The notes: generated from the sequence alone by a model not told the origin. Positions 1-9,374 are shown, counted from the stretch's first letter. The stretch is 64,000 bases of DNA from Hungatella hathewayi (GCA_025149285.1 CP102274.1:3498001-3562000), one strand, 5' to 3'. Program-made: numbers and translations.

Positions 1-351
1 CGAAAAATGGTTCCTGTCCCTTCTCATCGAATACCGGGATAAAACCCTGTATTCTCCCGGAAAGGATTCTTCCAGCCATTCAGCCCATCTTTCATCGGCT
101 GGGGTGATGTAGTCCTGGCCGCATTCCCTGTAAAGCTGTGCTCTCAGTTCCATGGCCTGCTCACCCTTTGGGCATATGCCAAACAGGTATGCGAAATCAC
201 CCAGATGAATCAGGCAGTACGATGGATTCGTCAGCTCCGGCACCCACACACGGCCCATATATCCCTGAACCGCTCCGTGCACCAGTACATTATCCGCCTG
301 TCCGCAAAGCGTTCTGATTATCTGTCTCTTTTCTTTTCCCAGTTCAATCAT
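1..351 (-). CDS. GNAT-type acetyltransferase, partial (C-terminus off window)
   Basis: An open frame runs from an ATG at 351 to the window edge with no stop, giving 117 codons that begin MIELGKEKRQ. An AAGGAGGAG ribosome site lies just upstream of the ATG. The N-terminal part resembles the GNAT_acetyltr_2 group, in which a variable lead domain precedes the acetyl-CoA fold; the segment ending in RYSMRRDRNHF is typical of the stretch that leads into it. The acetyltransferase domain itself is outside the window, so the family call rests on the N-terminal half. It reads the same way as the HAD phosphatase gene upstream (85 bp gap) and may share its transcript. Substrate unknown. Confidence 0.55.
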   Translation of the reverse strand, partial: MIELGKEKRQIIRTLCGQADNVLVHGAVQGYMGRVWVPELTNPSYCLIHLGDFAYLFGICPKGEQAMELRAQLYRECGQDYITPADERWAEWLEESFPGEYRVLSRYSMRRDRNHFS

Positions 352-435
352 AATGCGTCTCCTCCTTAAGGCGTTCCTCTTCGCCGTCAGCCAAAACTAT
401 TCCTTAAGCGCCATAATACTGTGTATCATACCACA

Positions 436-1080
436 CTATAAAAGATTCTGCAAATCAAAAACTGTTTCCGCCAGAAAGTCCGCTCCCGCGGCTTCCAGTT
501 CCTCCCGGTCTCCATAACCATAGAGGACGCCGACGCTGTCGACTCCGACTTCCTTCGCCCCTAAAATATCGTGTTTCCGGTCTCCGATCATGATCACTTT
601 CTCCAGATCGGTAATTCCGTTTTCCTCAAGGACGTAGCGGATCACATCCGCTTTCTTCACTCTGGTCTCGCCTAAATCCGCGCCTCCCATAAAGGTAAAA
701 TACGGATCCAGCTTAAAATACTCCATAATTTTCCTGACAAAAACCTCGGGCTTCGACGAAGCCACGAACAGCTTTTTCCCTGAGGCCTTCAGTGCCTTCA
801 GCACCTCCTCGATGCCCTCATAAACTTCGTTTTCAAAGATCCCACGGTCGGAAAAATATTCCCGGTAAACGCCAATTGCATTGGACGCGTTCTCCTCGCT
901 GAAGCCGTAGTACTCGATGAAGCTGTCCTTCAGCGGCGGACCGATAAAACAGCAGAGGGAATCTAAATCCTCCACCTCGATGTCATAAGCCTTAAGGGCA
1001 TGGCGCACGGATTTCGTGATGCCTTCTTTTGGATCGGTCAGTGTTCCGTCCAGATCAAACAGCAGGTATTCCTTCTCCAT
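436..1080 (-). CDS. HAD-family phosphatase (phosphoglycolate phosphatase-like)
   Basis: A 214-residue haloacid dehalogenase-type hydrolase. Motif I is DLDGT with the nucleophile and acid at D9 and D11, motif II is the S109 in VASSK, the motif III lysine is near K143, and motif IV is GDRKHD at 166-171. The region between about 15 and 90 forms the helical cap of the Gph/PGMB subgroup. The start at 1080 is chosen because GGAGGAG directly precedes it and motif I then sits at the usual distance from the N-terminus; a frame extension to 1176 adds 32 unrelated residues. A promoter lies at 1191-1219. Such enzymes dephosphorylate small sugar phosphates or repair by-products in the cytoplasm; the exact substrate cannot be read from the sequence. 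Confidence 0.85.
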   Translation of the reverse strand: MEKEYLLFDLDGTLTDPKEGITKSVRHALKAYDIEVEDLDSLCCFIGPPLKDSFIEYYGFSEENASNAIGVYREYFSDRGIFENEVYEGIEEVLKALKASGKKLFVASSKPEVFVRKIMEYFKLDPYFTFMGGADLGETRVKKADVIRYVLEENGITDLEKVIMIGDRKHDILGAKEVGVDSVGVLYGYGDREELEAAGADFLAETVFDLQNLL

Positions 1081-1190
1081 TCTCTCCTCCATGGATAAGA
1101 ATGCAACGGAGACGGAAGGCAAGCCCCCGTCCCCATATGCATTTTTATTTCCATCCACATTTTGAATTAATTCCATTCACAGTTTAAGAC

Positions 1191-1219
1191 ATTATCTCAC
1201 TTTGTGAATTAGAAGTCAA
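1191..1219 (-). promoter_or_regulatory. Promoter of the HAD phosphatase gene
   Basis: On the minus strand TTGACT is followed after 17 bp by GATAAT, about 105 bp before the start codon at 1080. The 1081-1349 gap otherwise holds no gene that I can support. Confidence 0.6.
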
Positions 1220-1349
1220 TCATTTCTATTGCAAATTTGTCGTAAAATGTATATATTTAGTACGAATCATAAAATATTCACTCCCCGCCGTGCTCTCGGG
1301 AAATGACGGCTGGAGCCCTGCATAAACGGGACATTTAAAGATCTGACAA

Positions 1350-2810
1350 CTATATCACCGGAGCGCCGATATTCCAGACCGTCTCAGCCCCCTCTCCAAG
1401 GTCGATCAGCCGGTCTATAAGCCGCTTCATCAGTTCGTATTTCCGTCCCTGAAGCAGAGGATCATCCCATAAGTTATACTTCTCGTACGGATCGTTCTGA
1501 AGATCGTAGAACTCACCATAGCTCCGGTTCTGATAATAAATCAGCTTATAATGTTCATCCCGGATGGCCCGGATGTCTCTCGCTTCCATGTAGACGTCCT
1601 GCCATCTTTCTTTTTCCCCGTCTTCGTAAAACTGGGTCAGGCTCCGGCCCATCACGGATTCCGGAACGGCAATTCCTGCCGCCGTGAGACAGGTCGCGGC
1701 GATTTCCACTGAGCTGATAAAGCTGTCCTCTCTGCGGCCTTTGAACCCGGAAAACGGAGGCTTTAACAGAAACGGAATCCTCATAAGAGCCTCTGAGCAG
1801 TACTGGGCCTTCGTGGCGATTCCAAATTCACCCATAAAATCTCCGTGATCCGAAGTGAATAAAATAAGGGTGTTTTCGTAAAGCCCCTTCTTCTTAAGAA
1901 CCTCGATCACCTGGCCGATTTTCCTGTCAATCAGAGTCACGTTGGCATAATAGGCCTTTTTCATCAGCCGGATTTCATCCGGGGTGAGCCCATCCGGAGA
2001 CGTGTGGTTCTTTAGGTCGATACTCCCGAATTTCCTTGCGATATCTAGATAATGCGGCGGCTTTTCGAATAAATCGGAAAGCCCGGTCTCCGGTAAATCC
2101 AGTTCCGTATCTTCGTAAGCTTTCTCATCCGGCAGTCCGATTCCGTCAAAGGGCATGTGCGGCCCCGGAAAGGAAAGCGTCAGAAACCATGGTCTGTCGC
2201 CGGGACAGGATTCCTCCAGCCATTTTCTTCCCCTGTCGCCGATATAGGCATCCACATGGTACTTCTCTTCTCCTGTAAATTCATAGATTCCCTTGCTGTT
2301 AATCTCCCGGTATAGCTGGGATCCACTGGTGAAATCGCTGTCCGCCAGAAATTCCACATAGCTGGACACCCGGTCCGATACCGTCTTGTTGGCCGGAAGG
2401 CCAAATGCCCCTTCCGGCAGTTCCTTCGAGATCACAGCCGGCGGTTCATGTTCATCCACAATATCCTCATAATCGTATCCGCGCTCGATCTCAGAGCGCC
2501 AGAAATGCTGCTTCCCGATGACCGCCGTGTAGTAGCCTCCATCCTGCAAATACTTCATAAACGTGGTTTCCCTTTTGGGAAGACAGCTGACATAGCCCGG
2601 TACGCCGCACTGGGATGGATATCGCCCGGTAAAGACAGCCGCCCTGGCCGGAATGCATGACGGATTCGTGGTATAGGCACGGGAAAACCATACGGATTCT
2701 TCCGCCAGCCGGTTAAGAACTGGCGTATGTACCTGGCTGTTCACCCAGCCGGCTGCGTCGTAACGCTGCTCATCTGTCATCAGAAATAAAATATTGGGTC
2801 GCTCTTTCAA
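1350..2810 (-). CDS. Sulfatase (alkaline phosphatase superfamily, Cys-type)
   Basis: A 486-residue sulfatase. The N-terminal PNILFLMTDEQR carries metal ligands, and the C-x-P-x-R signature is C52-I-P-A-R56, so the active-site residue is a cysteine to be oxidised to formylglycine. SDHGDFMGEFG near residue 320 supplies further metal ligands. There is no signal peptide, so it probably acts on imported sulfated sugars in the cytoplasm. Its ATG overlaps the stop of the histidine kinase gene (ATGA), which indicates translational coupling and a role in the same sugar-uptake programme. In anaerobes the cysteine is matured by a radical SAM enzyme (anSME); none is seen in this window. The substrate could be a sulfated glycan or choline sulfate; sequence alone does not decide. 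Confidence 0.9.
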   Translation of the reverse strand: MKERPNILFLMTDEQRYDAAGWVNSQVHTPVLNRLAEESVWFSRAYTTNPSCIPARAAVFTGRYPSQCGVPGYVSCLPKRETTFMKYLQDGGYYTAVIGKQHFWRSEIERGYDYEDIVDEHEPPAVISKELPEGAFGLPANKTVSDRVSSYVEFLADSDFTSGSQLYREINSKGIYEFTGEEKYHVDAYIGDRGRKWLEESCPGDRPWFLTLSFPGPHMPFDGIGLPDEKAYEDTELDLPETGLSDLFEKPPHYLDIARKFGSIDLKNHTSPDGLTPDEIRLMKKAYYANVTLIDRKIGQVIEVLKKKGLYENTLILFTSDHGDFMGEFGIATKAQYCSEALMRIPFLLKPPFSGFKGRREDSFISSVEIAATCLTAAGIAVPESVMGRSLTQFYEDGEKERWQDVYMEARDIRAIRDEHYKLIYYQNRSYGEFYDLQNDPYEKYNLWDDPLLQGRKYELMKRLIDRLIDLGEGAETVWNIGAPVI

Positions 2811-4606
2811 TTCTCTGTCTCCTTTCCATTCTCCCGATCCGGCCCCCCATCTGACGGGTAGGACAGTGTCACCACGGTCCCTCTTTCCGGAAAGCTGTCA
2901 ATCACAATACCGTACGTCTCTCCATAATAGAGCCTGATTCTGTCGTGGATATTCTTTAATCCCACATGTCCCCTGCCGGACTCCTCCTCCACGTGTTCTT
3001 TCCTCTCCAGACGGTTTCGTATCTCCTCCAGCCGGTCCGGCAAAATTCCGCCGCCGTTGTCCTCCACCGTAACCGTGATGATTCCATTCTCTTTTTCTAC
3101 GGTCACTGCAATTCTTCCTCCGGCGCGGCCTCTGCCAAGTCCATGGGAGATGGCATTTTCCACCAGAGGCTGTAAGCAGACCTTTACGATGGACTCTGTC
3201 AGCAGCTCCTCCGGAACTCTGGCAGCAAATTCAATCCGTCCGCCAAATCTGGCATTGACGATGGTCATATAGCTGGACAGGTTCTCCAACTCTTCCCGGA
3301 TCGTGACGAGAACGCCGTCTGTATGAGTCGCATAGCGGAACAGCTTCGACAGGGCCATGATCATCTCAGACACCTGCAGGGCTCCGTTAAGCTCCGCCAT
3401 GCTCTTGATCATATCCAGCGTGTTATAGAGAAAATGAGGGTTTATCTGAGCCTGCAGCGCCTTGATGGCCGCCTCCTTTTCCTTCAGCTCCACGGAGTAA
3501 ACCTGATTTACCAGGCGGTCAATCTCCTCCGCCATGCCGTTAAACGCCTCGCAGAGATCGCCCACCTCATCCCTTGTCTCGACCTGCACCCGGACGGTGT
3601 AGTCGCCTTCCTTCACCCGGACTAAATTCCTGTGAAGCCTGGTCACCGGGCGGACGATCGTTTCAGAGAAAAGGAACGAAGCCGCCAGTATAATGAGCAC
3701 GGTTACGAAGATCACCGTTCCTGTCATGATGCTTAACGCGCGGATATTGCTTTCCACGCCCTTCATGTCGTCGAAAAATGTGACGCTGATTCCCAGGTTC
3801 TCGATGTGATAGTCCCAGGATATCCGCTCTGCCCGTCTCCTCTCCTTCGACGGCGCCGAATAGGAGACTGAGGCGGCCCGCAGACGGTTCACCGCATCCG
3901 GCCCGCCATTCGTCGTGTCATAGAGCAGCTGCCCGTCGTCCATGACGATCTCCGTATTCAGCACCGCGCGCAGATCCTGCAGAAGCAGATCGAACTGATC
4001 CCTGTCAAACACGATAAAAAGCCAGCCCAGGGTTCCGTTTCCCATATCCAGATCGTCGATCTGGCGTAAATAGACGTATTTATCCGTACAGCTTTCATTC
4101 AGCTTGTCGCCCTGCATGAGTCTCTGGTTTTTAAACCGCTTTCCCACGCCTTCCTGCGGCGCAGAAAAAGGGATGGTATCCGCGTATCCCAGGGAATTCA
4201 TCACATTTATGGCCGTTCCATCCTGCTTTAAAAATGTAACCTGGTCCACATAGGCCATCACCTTAAACAGATCGAGATTTACCCGCACCTTCTTCTCCAG
4301 CGCCATGCGGGCACTGTAGCTGCTTAACGGGTCAGACGCGCCGCGTATCATGGCCTGGGTATCGCTGTCGAAAAAGAGATTGGAAATATATTCGATTTTC
4401 GTTAAGTAATCCTCCAGCAAAACCGCCGTGTTCCGCTCCGTCAGCTGATTCAGCGTGAACGCATCGCTCCTTAACTTCTCGGAATAGGCGGAATTAATAT
4501 AACAGTAGACAATGCACAGAGGAATCAGGGAGACCGTCAGAAAGCTTAAAAATATTTTTCTGTTCAAACGGCTCTCCATCCACGTCTTAATCCGCATTCT
4601 CTTCAC
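2807..4606 (-). CDS. YesM-type sensor histidine kinase
   Basis: A 599-residue membrane sensor kinase. One transmembrane helix lies at about 17-37 and a second at about 290-315, framing an extracellular sensor domain. A HAMP segment follows at about 316-370, then the His_kinase box AQINPHFLYNTLD, whose histidine is the phosphoacceptor, and a HATPase_c domain with DNGGG and GHVGLKNI motifs. It belongs to the LytS/YesM group that pairs with AraC-type response regulators. The start codon is GTG, preceded by GGAGGGGG, and lies 20 bp inside the end of the response regulator gene, so the two are translationally coupled. The likely signal is an external saccharide taken up by the adjacent ABC transporter. 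Confidence 0.92.
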   Translation of the reverse strand: MKRMRIKTWMESRLNRKIFLSFLTVSLIPLCIVYCYINSAYSEKLRSDAFTLNQLTERNTAVLLEDYLTKIEYISNLFFDSDTQAMIRGASDPLSSYSARMALEKKVRVNLDLFKVMAYVDQVTFLKQDGTAINVMNSLGYADTIPFSAPQEGVGKRFKNQRLMQGDKLNESCTDKYVYLRQIDDLDMGNGTLGWLFIVFDRDQFDLLLQDLRAVLNTEIVMDDGQLLYDTTNGGPDAVNRLRAASVSYSAPSKERRRAERISWDYHIENLGISVTFFDDMKGVESNIRALSIMTGTVIFVTVLIILAASFLFSETIVRPVTRLHRNLVRVKEGDYTVRVQVETRDEVGDLCEAFNGMAEEIDRLVNQVYSVELKEKEAAIKALQAQINPHFLYNTLDMIKSMAELNGALQVSEMIMALSKLFRYATHTDGVLVTIREELENLSSYMTIVNARFGGRIEFAARVPEELLTESIVKVCLQPLVENAISHGLGRGRAGGRIAVTVEKENGIITVTVEDNGGGILPDRLEEIRNRLERKEHVEEESGRGHVGLKNIHDRIRLYYGETYGIVIDSFPERGTVVTLSYPSDGGPDRENGKETEN

Positions 4607-6137
4607 GCAATTCCCCCTCCCGCTTTACTCTCTCCCTGTATTCCGACGGTTTTTCCCCCGTCAAGGAGGCAAAGACCCGGCTGAAATACTTTGCCTCCTT
4701 GAATCCCACCCGGAGGCTGACGGCACTGACGGAAAGGTTCGTGTGGCTTAAAAGCTCCTTCGCCTGCCCGATCCGCACCTCCGTCAGATAATCGATAAAA
4801 TTGACTCCCGTCTCATCCTTGAACTTCTTGCTGAAATAGCTGGGATTGATTCCGTATTCATCCGTTACCCAGGCAAGACTGATATCCTCACTGTAATGTT
4901 CCCTGATCTCACGCTGAATCCGCTTCACGATCACCGCCACATCCATGCAGTCCTCTTCCTTCAGACAGGACGCGGCCTTTCCGGCATACTCCTCAAACCG
5001 GTGGCAGATGGAACGGATGCTGTAGTAATTCCGAATGCGGACAGAAAAATCATAGCCTTCCTCGATCAGCGCCAAGTACTCCGTCCTGTTCTGCTCCTTA
5101 TACCGGTCGTTTAGCAGCTTGATCACCTCACCGGACAGCACGAAATAGAAATTCAGGCAGCTGGTCAAGTCGTAACCCTTCTGAATAAAGAGGCCGCAGG
5201 CCTTAGCGGTACATTCCTTAAGCCGCTCCATATTTCCGGCTTTTAACGCCGTTATAAAGTCTGTATAAAGATCGGATTCCGATACCGGAAACGCCTCTGT
5301 CTTCCCTTCCCGTCCCAGACGCAGAATAATCGATTCCCTCGCCTCCGCAAACGCCTCATCAATCTCTCCCGGATCTCCATGGGCCTCGCTCAGCCCGTAC
5401 TCATAGTTGTGGAGCAGCTTCACAAGCACACTCTCATCCAGCCGGAAGCCGGCAGGTTTTACAATATCCGTAATCAGGACTCCCCAGGTAAAACGGTCCA
5501 GGGGACAGAGATAAATGGCCTTTCCGGCTGCGGCTTCCTCAAGGCGGCTGCGTATCTCCTCCCTCGTCAGGGCGGATTTTTCCAGACGGCGCATCTGAAA
5601 CAGCGCCAGTTCGTAAAATCCGCTCCGCCCCTGTTCGGAATCCATAAGGCGGCAAAGCCTCCGTTTCGTCTCATCACCGGGACTTCGCAGATACTCCGTC
5701 AGGATATTTTCCACCCCCGCCGTGAATCCGTCCCGGGTCTGCGCCTTTCTCTCCTGCTCCTTTTCCAGCGCCGCGACAGCCTTTTCTACCGCTTCGTAGA
5801 CCGCCGACCGCTCCAGAGGCTTCAGCAGATAAGCCATGACCTCCAGTTCAATGGCCCGCCTTGCATACTCAAATTCGTCATAGCCGGATATGACAATGGT
5901 TTTCGGAAGCTTTTCTCCCGCTTCCTCCAGCCGTTTCAGCACATCAAGGCCGTCGATCAACGGCATGTTGATGTCTGTAATTAAAATGTCGGGTCTGGTG
6001 TCCGTCAGAGCCTTAAACGCTTCCTCCCCATTCTCGCTGATTCCCGCCACCTCCACCTCAAAGGGACTCTCCTTTAAGACCTGGCTCAGCCACCGTCCTA
6101 CCCAGAACTCGTCGTCCGCAATCAGTATCCGATACAT
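4587..6137 (-). CDS. YesN-type response regulator with AraC DNA-binding domain
   Basis: A 516-residue protein with an N-terminal receiver domain (acidic pair ADDE at 7-10, phosphoacceptor D55 in LITDINMP, conserved K106 in LLKP), a long middle region of about 270 residues, and a C-terminal pair of AraC helix-turn-helices at about 410-510 (SYFSKKFKDETG and AKYFSRVFASLTGEKPSEYR). This is the standard partner of a YesM kinase and normally activates nearby sugar ABC transporter genes. Its own promoter appears to overlap the terminator that follows the upstream binding-protein gene. The gene overlaps the kinase gene by 20 bp. Confidence 0.93.
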   Translation of the reverse strand: MYRILIADDEFWVGRWLSQVLKESPFEVEVAGISENGEEAFKALTDTRPDILITDINMPLIDGLDVLKRLEEAGEKLPKTIVISGYDEFEYARRAIELEVMAYLLKPLERSAVYEAVEKAVAALEKEQERKAQTRDGFTAGVENILTEYLRSPGDETKRRLCRLMDSEQGRSGFYELALFQMRRLEKSALTREEIRSRLEEAAAGKAIYLCPLDRFTWGVLITDIVKPAGFRLDESVLVKLLHNYEYGLSEAHGDPGEIDEAFAEARESIILRLGREGKTEAFPVSESDLYTDFITALKAGNMERLKECTAKACGLFIQKGYDLTSCLNFYFVLSGEVIKLLNDRYKEQNRTEYLALIEEGYDFSVRIRNYYSIRSICHRFEEYAGKAASCLKEEDCMDVAVIVKRIQREIREHYSEDISLAWVTDEYGINPSYFSKKFKDETGVNFIDYLTEVRIGQAKELLSHTNLSVSAVSLRVGFKEAKYFSRVFASLTGEKPSEYRERVKREGELREENAD

Positions 6138-6160
6138 GTCCGGCCCCCCTTTCTGGTGTC

Positions 6161-6189
6161 ATTTTAGCATAGTTAAAAGGCAGCCGCAA
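6161..6189 (-). promoter_or_regulatory. Promoter of the regulator-kinase-sulfatase operon
   Basis: On the minus strand TTGCGG, 17 bp, then TGC-TAAAAT (an extended -10). The -35 lies inside the 3' arm of the preceding transcription terminator. The -35 matches consensus only in TTG, so confidence is limited. Confidence 0.45.
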
Positions 6190-6209
6190 GACTCACTCCT
6201 GCGGCTGCC
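6172..6209 (-). terminator. Terminator after the sugar-binding protein gene
   Basis: Perfect 10-bp stem GGCAGCCGCA/TGCGGCTGCC (6179-6188 and 6200-6209), followed on the minus strand by TTTTAA. It sits 8 bp past the binding-protein stop and separates the ABC transporter genes from the two-component genes. Confidence 0.75.
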
Positions 6210-6217
6210 GGCCTGCA

Positions 6218-7579
6218 CTATTTCAGCTTCAGGTTATTCTCAACCTGCGTGTTTAAGTCCTTCACTGCATTGTCCACGGAATCTCCTCCCGCGACATTGG
6301 CCGTGAAGGTCCGGGCATCCGCCCACGGGCTGACTACCGCGATGTCGAAGGCAGAATCCACCCACGGAACCATGCGGGCGGCGCTTAAACGCTCCGCTGC
6401 CGGCGTCACCACATCGTTGTCCGTGCTGGCTCCATCCATACGCGGATTAAAGCTGTTCTGGCTTGCCACATAGGCGTTCATGCTGTCCAGTCCGGTAAAA
6501 AATTCCACGAATTTCCGGGCTACTTCCTTTTTCTCCGAAGAGCTGTTGATGCAGACGCGTACACCAGCATTGATCAGGATCAGAGAATCCTCATCCTCCA
6601 CCGGGATGCCGCCCAGAGTATAGTTCATATCCGGAGCCGCACTGTCAAGTCCTGCCACAAACCAGCTTCCGCCAGGCATAAATCCGGCTTCTCCCTTTGC
6701 AAATTCTGCAATATCATCCTGGCCTGCCGCATAGACAAGGGCCTTGCTTCCATCCAGATATCCCCTGGAGATCAAATCTTCCACCAGCGCGAAGCCCGGC
6801 TGCATCACGTCACCGAATTTCAGTTCTCCGCTGTTCATCCTGGCGATCTGATCCATCTTATCTGCCGCCTGGTAGACCGGATCCATGCTCTTGGCCATGG
6901 ATAAAACAGCGACTCCCGTGCCGTCCTTGGCTCCCGCCACGATCGGCGTCTTCCCTGCTTTCTTCAGAATCTCACAGTCCTCCAGAAATTCCTGATAGTT
7001 GGCCGGGGCGTGATCAATCCCCACCTCTTTCAGCACATCGAGATTGGAAAACATACCGAACACAGCTATCTCCATGCCCAGCCCCGGAATGCTGTCGTTA
7101 ATGGTCAGTAAATCCTTGACAAGTCCGCTGTACTGCGCTACCACAGGCATATCGGATAAATCCTCGGTGTAGCCCGCTTCCTGAAGCTGCGGCAGATAAT
7201 TTGGATTAGCGAAGAACACGTCGTCCCCCTGGCCGGAAGCCAGCCTGGCTGTAAGCACGTCCTGATAGCCGCCTGCATTGCTGATCCCTTCGTACACCAC
7301 TTTGATATCCGGATTCTCTTTGTTAAACTGTTCGATCAGCTCCGGAATTGCGCCTTCCTCCGCTCCCGTCTTAAATCCAAACACTTTAAGCTCCACCTGT
7401 TCTACCGGCTTCTGTGCTTCCGCCTTCGTCTCTTCTGCCGCGGCGGCCGTCTCTTCCTTCTTCGTCTCACCAGTCTGTGCCGCTGTCGTCTCCGGCGCCG
7501 CCTTCTGTCCGCATCCTGCCAGAGTTCCCATTACCATGGCTGCTGCCACGAACCATACTGCTGCTTTTCTTTTTCTCAT
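6218..7579 (-). CDS. Sugar ABC transporter substrate-binding lipoprotein
   Basis: A 453-residue extracellular binding protein. The signal peptide ends in a lipobox with acylated C23 (GTLAGC), followed by a flexible linker rich in Ala, Glu and Thr to about residue 58. The mature part has the family 1 fold (MalE/UgpB type): a sheet starting LKVFGFKTGAEEG, the conserved FNKENPDIKV segment, and FMPGGSWFVAGL in the hinge region. It delivers a saccharide to the two permeases encoded just upstream in the same operon; placing the binding protein last is unusual but fits the 56 bp gap. The ATPase is not encoded here and is presumably a shared MsmK-like subunit from elsewhere. The ligand is not predictable. 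Confidence 0.92.
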   Translation of the reverse strand: MRKRKAAVWFVAAAMVMGTLAGCGQKAAPETTAAQTGETKKEETAAAAEETKAEAQKPVEQVELKVFGFKTGAEEGAIPELIEQFNKENPDIKVVYEGISNAGGYQDVLTARLASGQGDDVFFANPNYLPQLQEAGYTEDLSDMPVVAQYSGLVKDLLTINDSIPGLGMEIAVFGMFSNLDVLKEVGIDHAPANYQEFLEDCEILKKAGKTPIVAGAKDGTGVAVLSMAKSMDPVYQAADKMDQIARMNSGELKFGDVMQPGFALVEDLISRGYLDGSKALVYAAGQDDIAEFAKGEAGFMPGGSWFVAGLDSAAPDMNYTLGGIPVEDEDSLILINAGVRVCINSSSEKKEVARKFVEFFTGLDSMNAYVASQNSFNPRMDGASTDNDVVTPAAERLSAARMVPWVDSAFDIAVVSPWADARTFTANVAGGDSVDNAVKDLNTQVENNLKLK

Positions 7580-7635
7580 GTTTCTTCCTCCTTGTATCCA
7601 TTTATTATGAATTTGTTTTCATAGCATTTTACTGA

Positions 7636-8472
7636 TCAGCCCTTCACCGAGCCGTTTAACATCCCGGAAATAATCTGTTTCTGAAGAATAAAATAGACGA
7701 TCATCAGCGGCAGGATTACCAGGGTGGTGGCCGCAAACAGAATATTCCACTGAATTGATAAGTCACCCTTAAAGAAAAATACCGTAAGAGGCAGCGTCCT
7801 GGAATTCTGGCCCTGCAGAAGCAGCAGGGGATACATGAAATTATTCCAGACCCTCAAAGCGATCACGATCAGAAGTGTTACCATGGGCGGTTTAAGCAGA
7901 GGAAACACGATTCTGATAAACGTAGTAAACGGACTGGCGCCGTCGATATAAGCCGCCTCCTCCAGTGTGACAGGAACGGTATTGACAAAGCCGGAAAAGA
8001 AGAACACTCCATAAGCCGCATTGGCTCCGATAAACGCCAGAATCAGTCCAAACAGTGTATTGGCCACGTGAAGTTTCTGCATCCATAAGACGAGAGGCAC
8101 CATGGCCACCTGCTGCGGCAGTGCCAGACCAATCAGGAACAGCGCGTTCAGCGCCAGAAACAGTTGTTTTCCTCTTCTCGCCCGCATGATGGCATACGCT
8201 CCGCATGCCCCGAAAAACGTGGTAAGCAGAGAACTGCATACCGTCAGAACGGAAGAGTTAAACAGTGCCCTCCAGTATTTCATCCCCTTAGCCGCGGTTA
8301 CGTAATTTTCAAAGGCGAAGCTGGTTCTCAGGCTTAAAGGTTCGCCCGCCAGAAGCGCCTCATCCTTTAAGGACACGAGAACCATCATAATGACCGGGTA
8401 GAACATCAGGATACAGGCGGCGGCCATCAGCAGCTCAAACAGAAAGAGCAGTTGTTTTTTTCTGGTTTTCAT
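7636..8472 (-). CDS. Sugar ABC transporter permease (MalG-like)
   Basis: A 278-residue inner membrane permease of the carbohydrate type with about six hydrophobic helices. The cytoplasmic EAA loop that docks to the ATPase is visible as EEAAYIDGASPFTTF near residues 167-181. Its ATG overlaps the stop of the preceding permease gene (ATGA at 8470-8474). Together with that permease and the downstream lipoprotein it forms a CUT1-type importer. The C-terminus IISGMLNGSVKG is typical of MalG/LacG proteins. Confidence 0.93.
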   Translation of the reverse strand: MKTRKKQLLFLFELLMAAACILMFYPVIMMVLVSLKDEALLAGEPLSLRTSFAFENYVTAAKGMKYWRALFNSSVLTVCSSLLTTFFGACGAYAIMRARRGKQLFLALNALFLIGLALPQQVAMVPLVLWMQKLHVANTLFGLILAFIGANAAYGVFFFSGFVNTVPVTLEEAAYIDGASPFTTFIRIVFPLLKPPMVTLLIVIALRVWNNFMYPLLLLQGQNSRTLPLTVFFFKGDLSIQWNILFAATTLVILPLMIVYFILQKQIISGMLNGSVKG

Positions 8473-9344
8473 CAGCAGATCGCCTCCTCTCGCTTTTTCA
8501 GCACTCCGATTAACACTTGCCCAAACAGGACGATCACAATGGTTAAGAGTACTGTCTGAGCCGACGCGTAACCGTGGAGTCCCCGGTTCATGTTGGCGAC
8601 CACGTACGTTCCCACTGTTTCCGTAGAGTTAAGCGGCCCGCCGTTCGTCATGGCATAGACAATGTCGAATACCTTAAGCGACTGAGTAAACGCAAGCGTC
8701 ACATTGATGGTTGTGGCCGGCGCCAGCATCGGCAGGGTAATGCTTTTAAACTTCTGCCACGGCCCTGCCCCGTCGATAGCCGCCGCTTCCAGAATATCCG
8801 TCGATATACTCTGTAAGTTGGACATATAGATGGTGGAGGAATAACCGATCCACATCCACACATGTGCGATCACCACACAGAAAAGCGCGGTCTTCCTGTT
8901 TCCCAGCCATGTGATGTCGGTTCCCAGCAGATGGTTCAGCATGCCATCCGGCATATAGATAAACTGCCAGATAAATGCCACCACCACTGGAGACAGCATA
9001 CAGGGGGCAAAGAGAAGCATCCGGAGAAAATTTTTAGATTTAATTTTCGTATTCAGCGCCATTGCAAACACGATTGCAAACAGATTCTGGAACACCGTCG
9101 CTCCCAGAGCAAACAGGAAGGTGTTGACCATGGCCTTCTTAAACACCTTGTCATGAAACGCCACATCGTAATTGTTGAATCCGACCCATTTAAAATTCAG
9201 GCTGATCCCGTTAAAATTCGTCAGACTGAAAAACATACTGGATACCACCGGAATGACAAAAAACAGAATATAGACCGCCAGAATCGGAGCAAGAAGCAGC
9301 AGGTAAAAATAGAAGTTACTGTATGTCAGCCGTTTCGTTTTCAT
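8472..9344 (-). CDS. Sugar ABC transporter permease (MalF/UgpA-like)
   Basis: A 290-residue permease with six membrane helices. The N-terminus begins MKTKRLTYSNFYFYLLLLAP, and the EAA loop EAAAIDGAGPWQKF precedes the last two helices. The start at 9344 is chosen because an AGGGGTGG ribosome site lies just upstream, and because the longer frame to 9557 adds about 70 hydrophilic residues encoded upstream of the -10 promoter at 9375-9380. It is the first gene of the transporter operon. It belongs to the CUT1 family that imports oligosaccharides. Confidence 0.92.
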   Translation of the reverse strand: MKTKRLTYSNFYFYLLLLAPILAVYILFFVIPVVSSMFFSLTNFNGISLNFKWVGFNNYDVAFHDKVFKKAMVNTFLFALGATVFQNLFAIVFAMALNTKIKSKNFLRMLLFAPCMLSPVVVAFIWQFIYMPDGMLNHLLGTDITWLGNRKTALFCVVIAHVWMWIGYSSTIYMSNLQSISTDILEAAAIDGAGPWQKFKSITLPMLAPATTINVTLAFTQSLKVFDIVYAMTNGGPLNSTETVGTYVVANMNRGLHGYASAQTVLLTIVIVLFGQVLIGVLKKREEAIC

Positions 9345-9374
9345 GATTCCACCCCTTCGTTTCTTTGTAATTCC

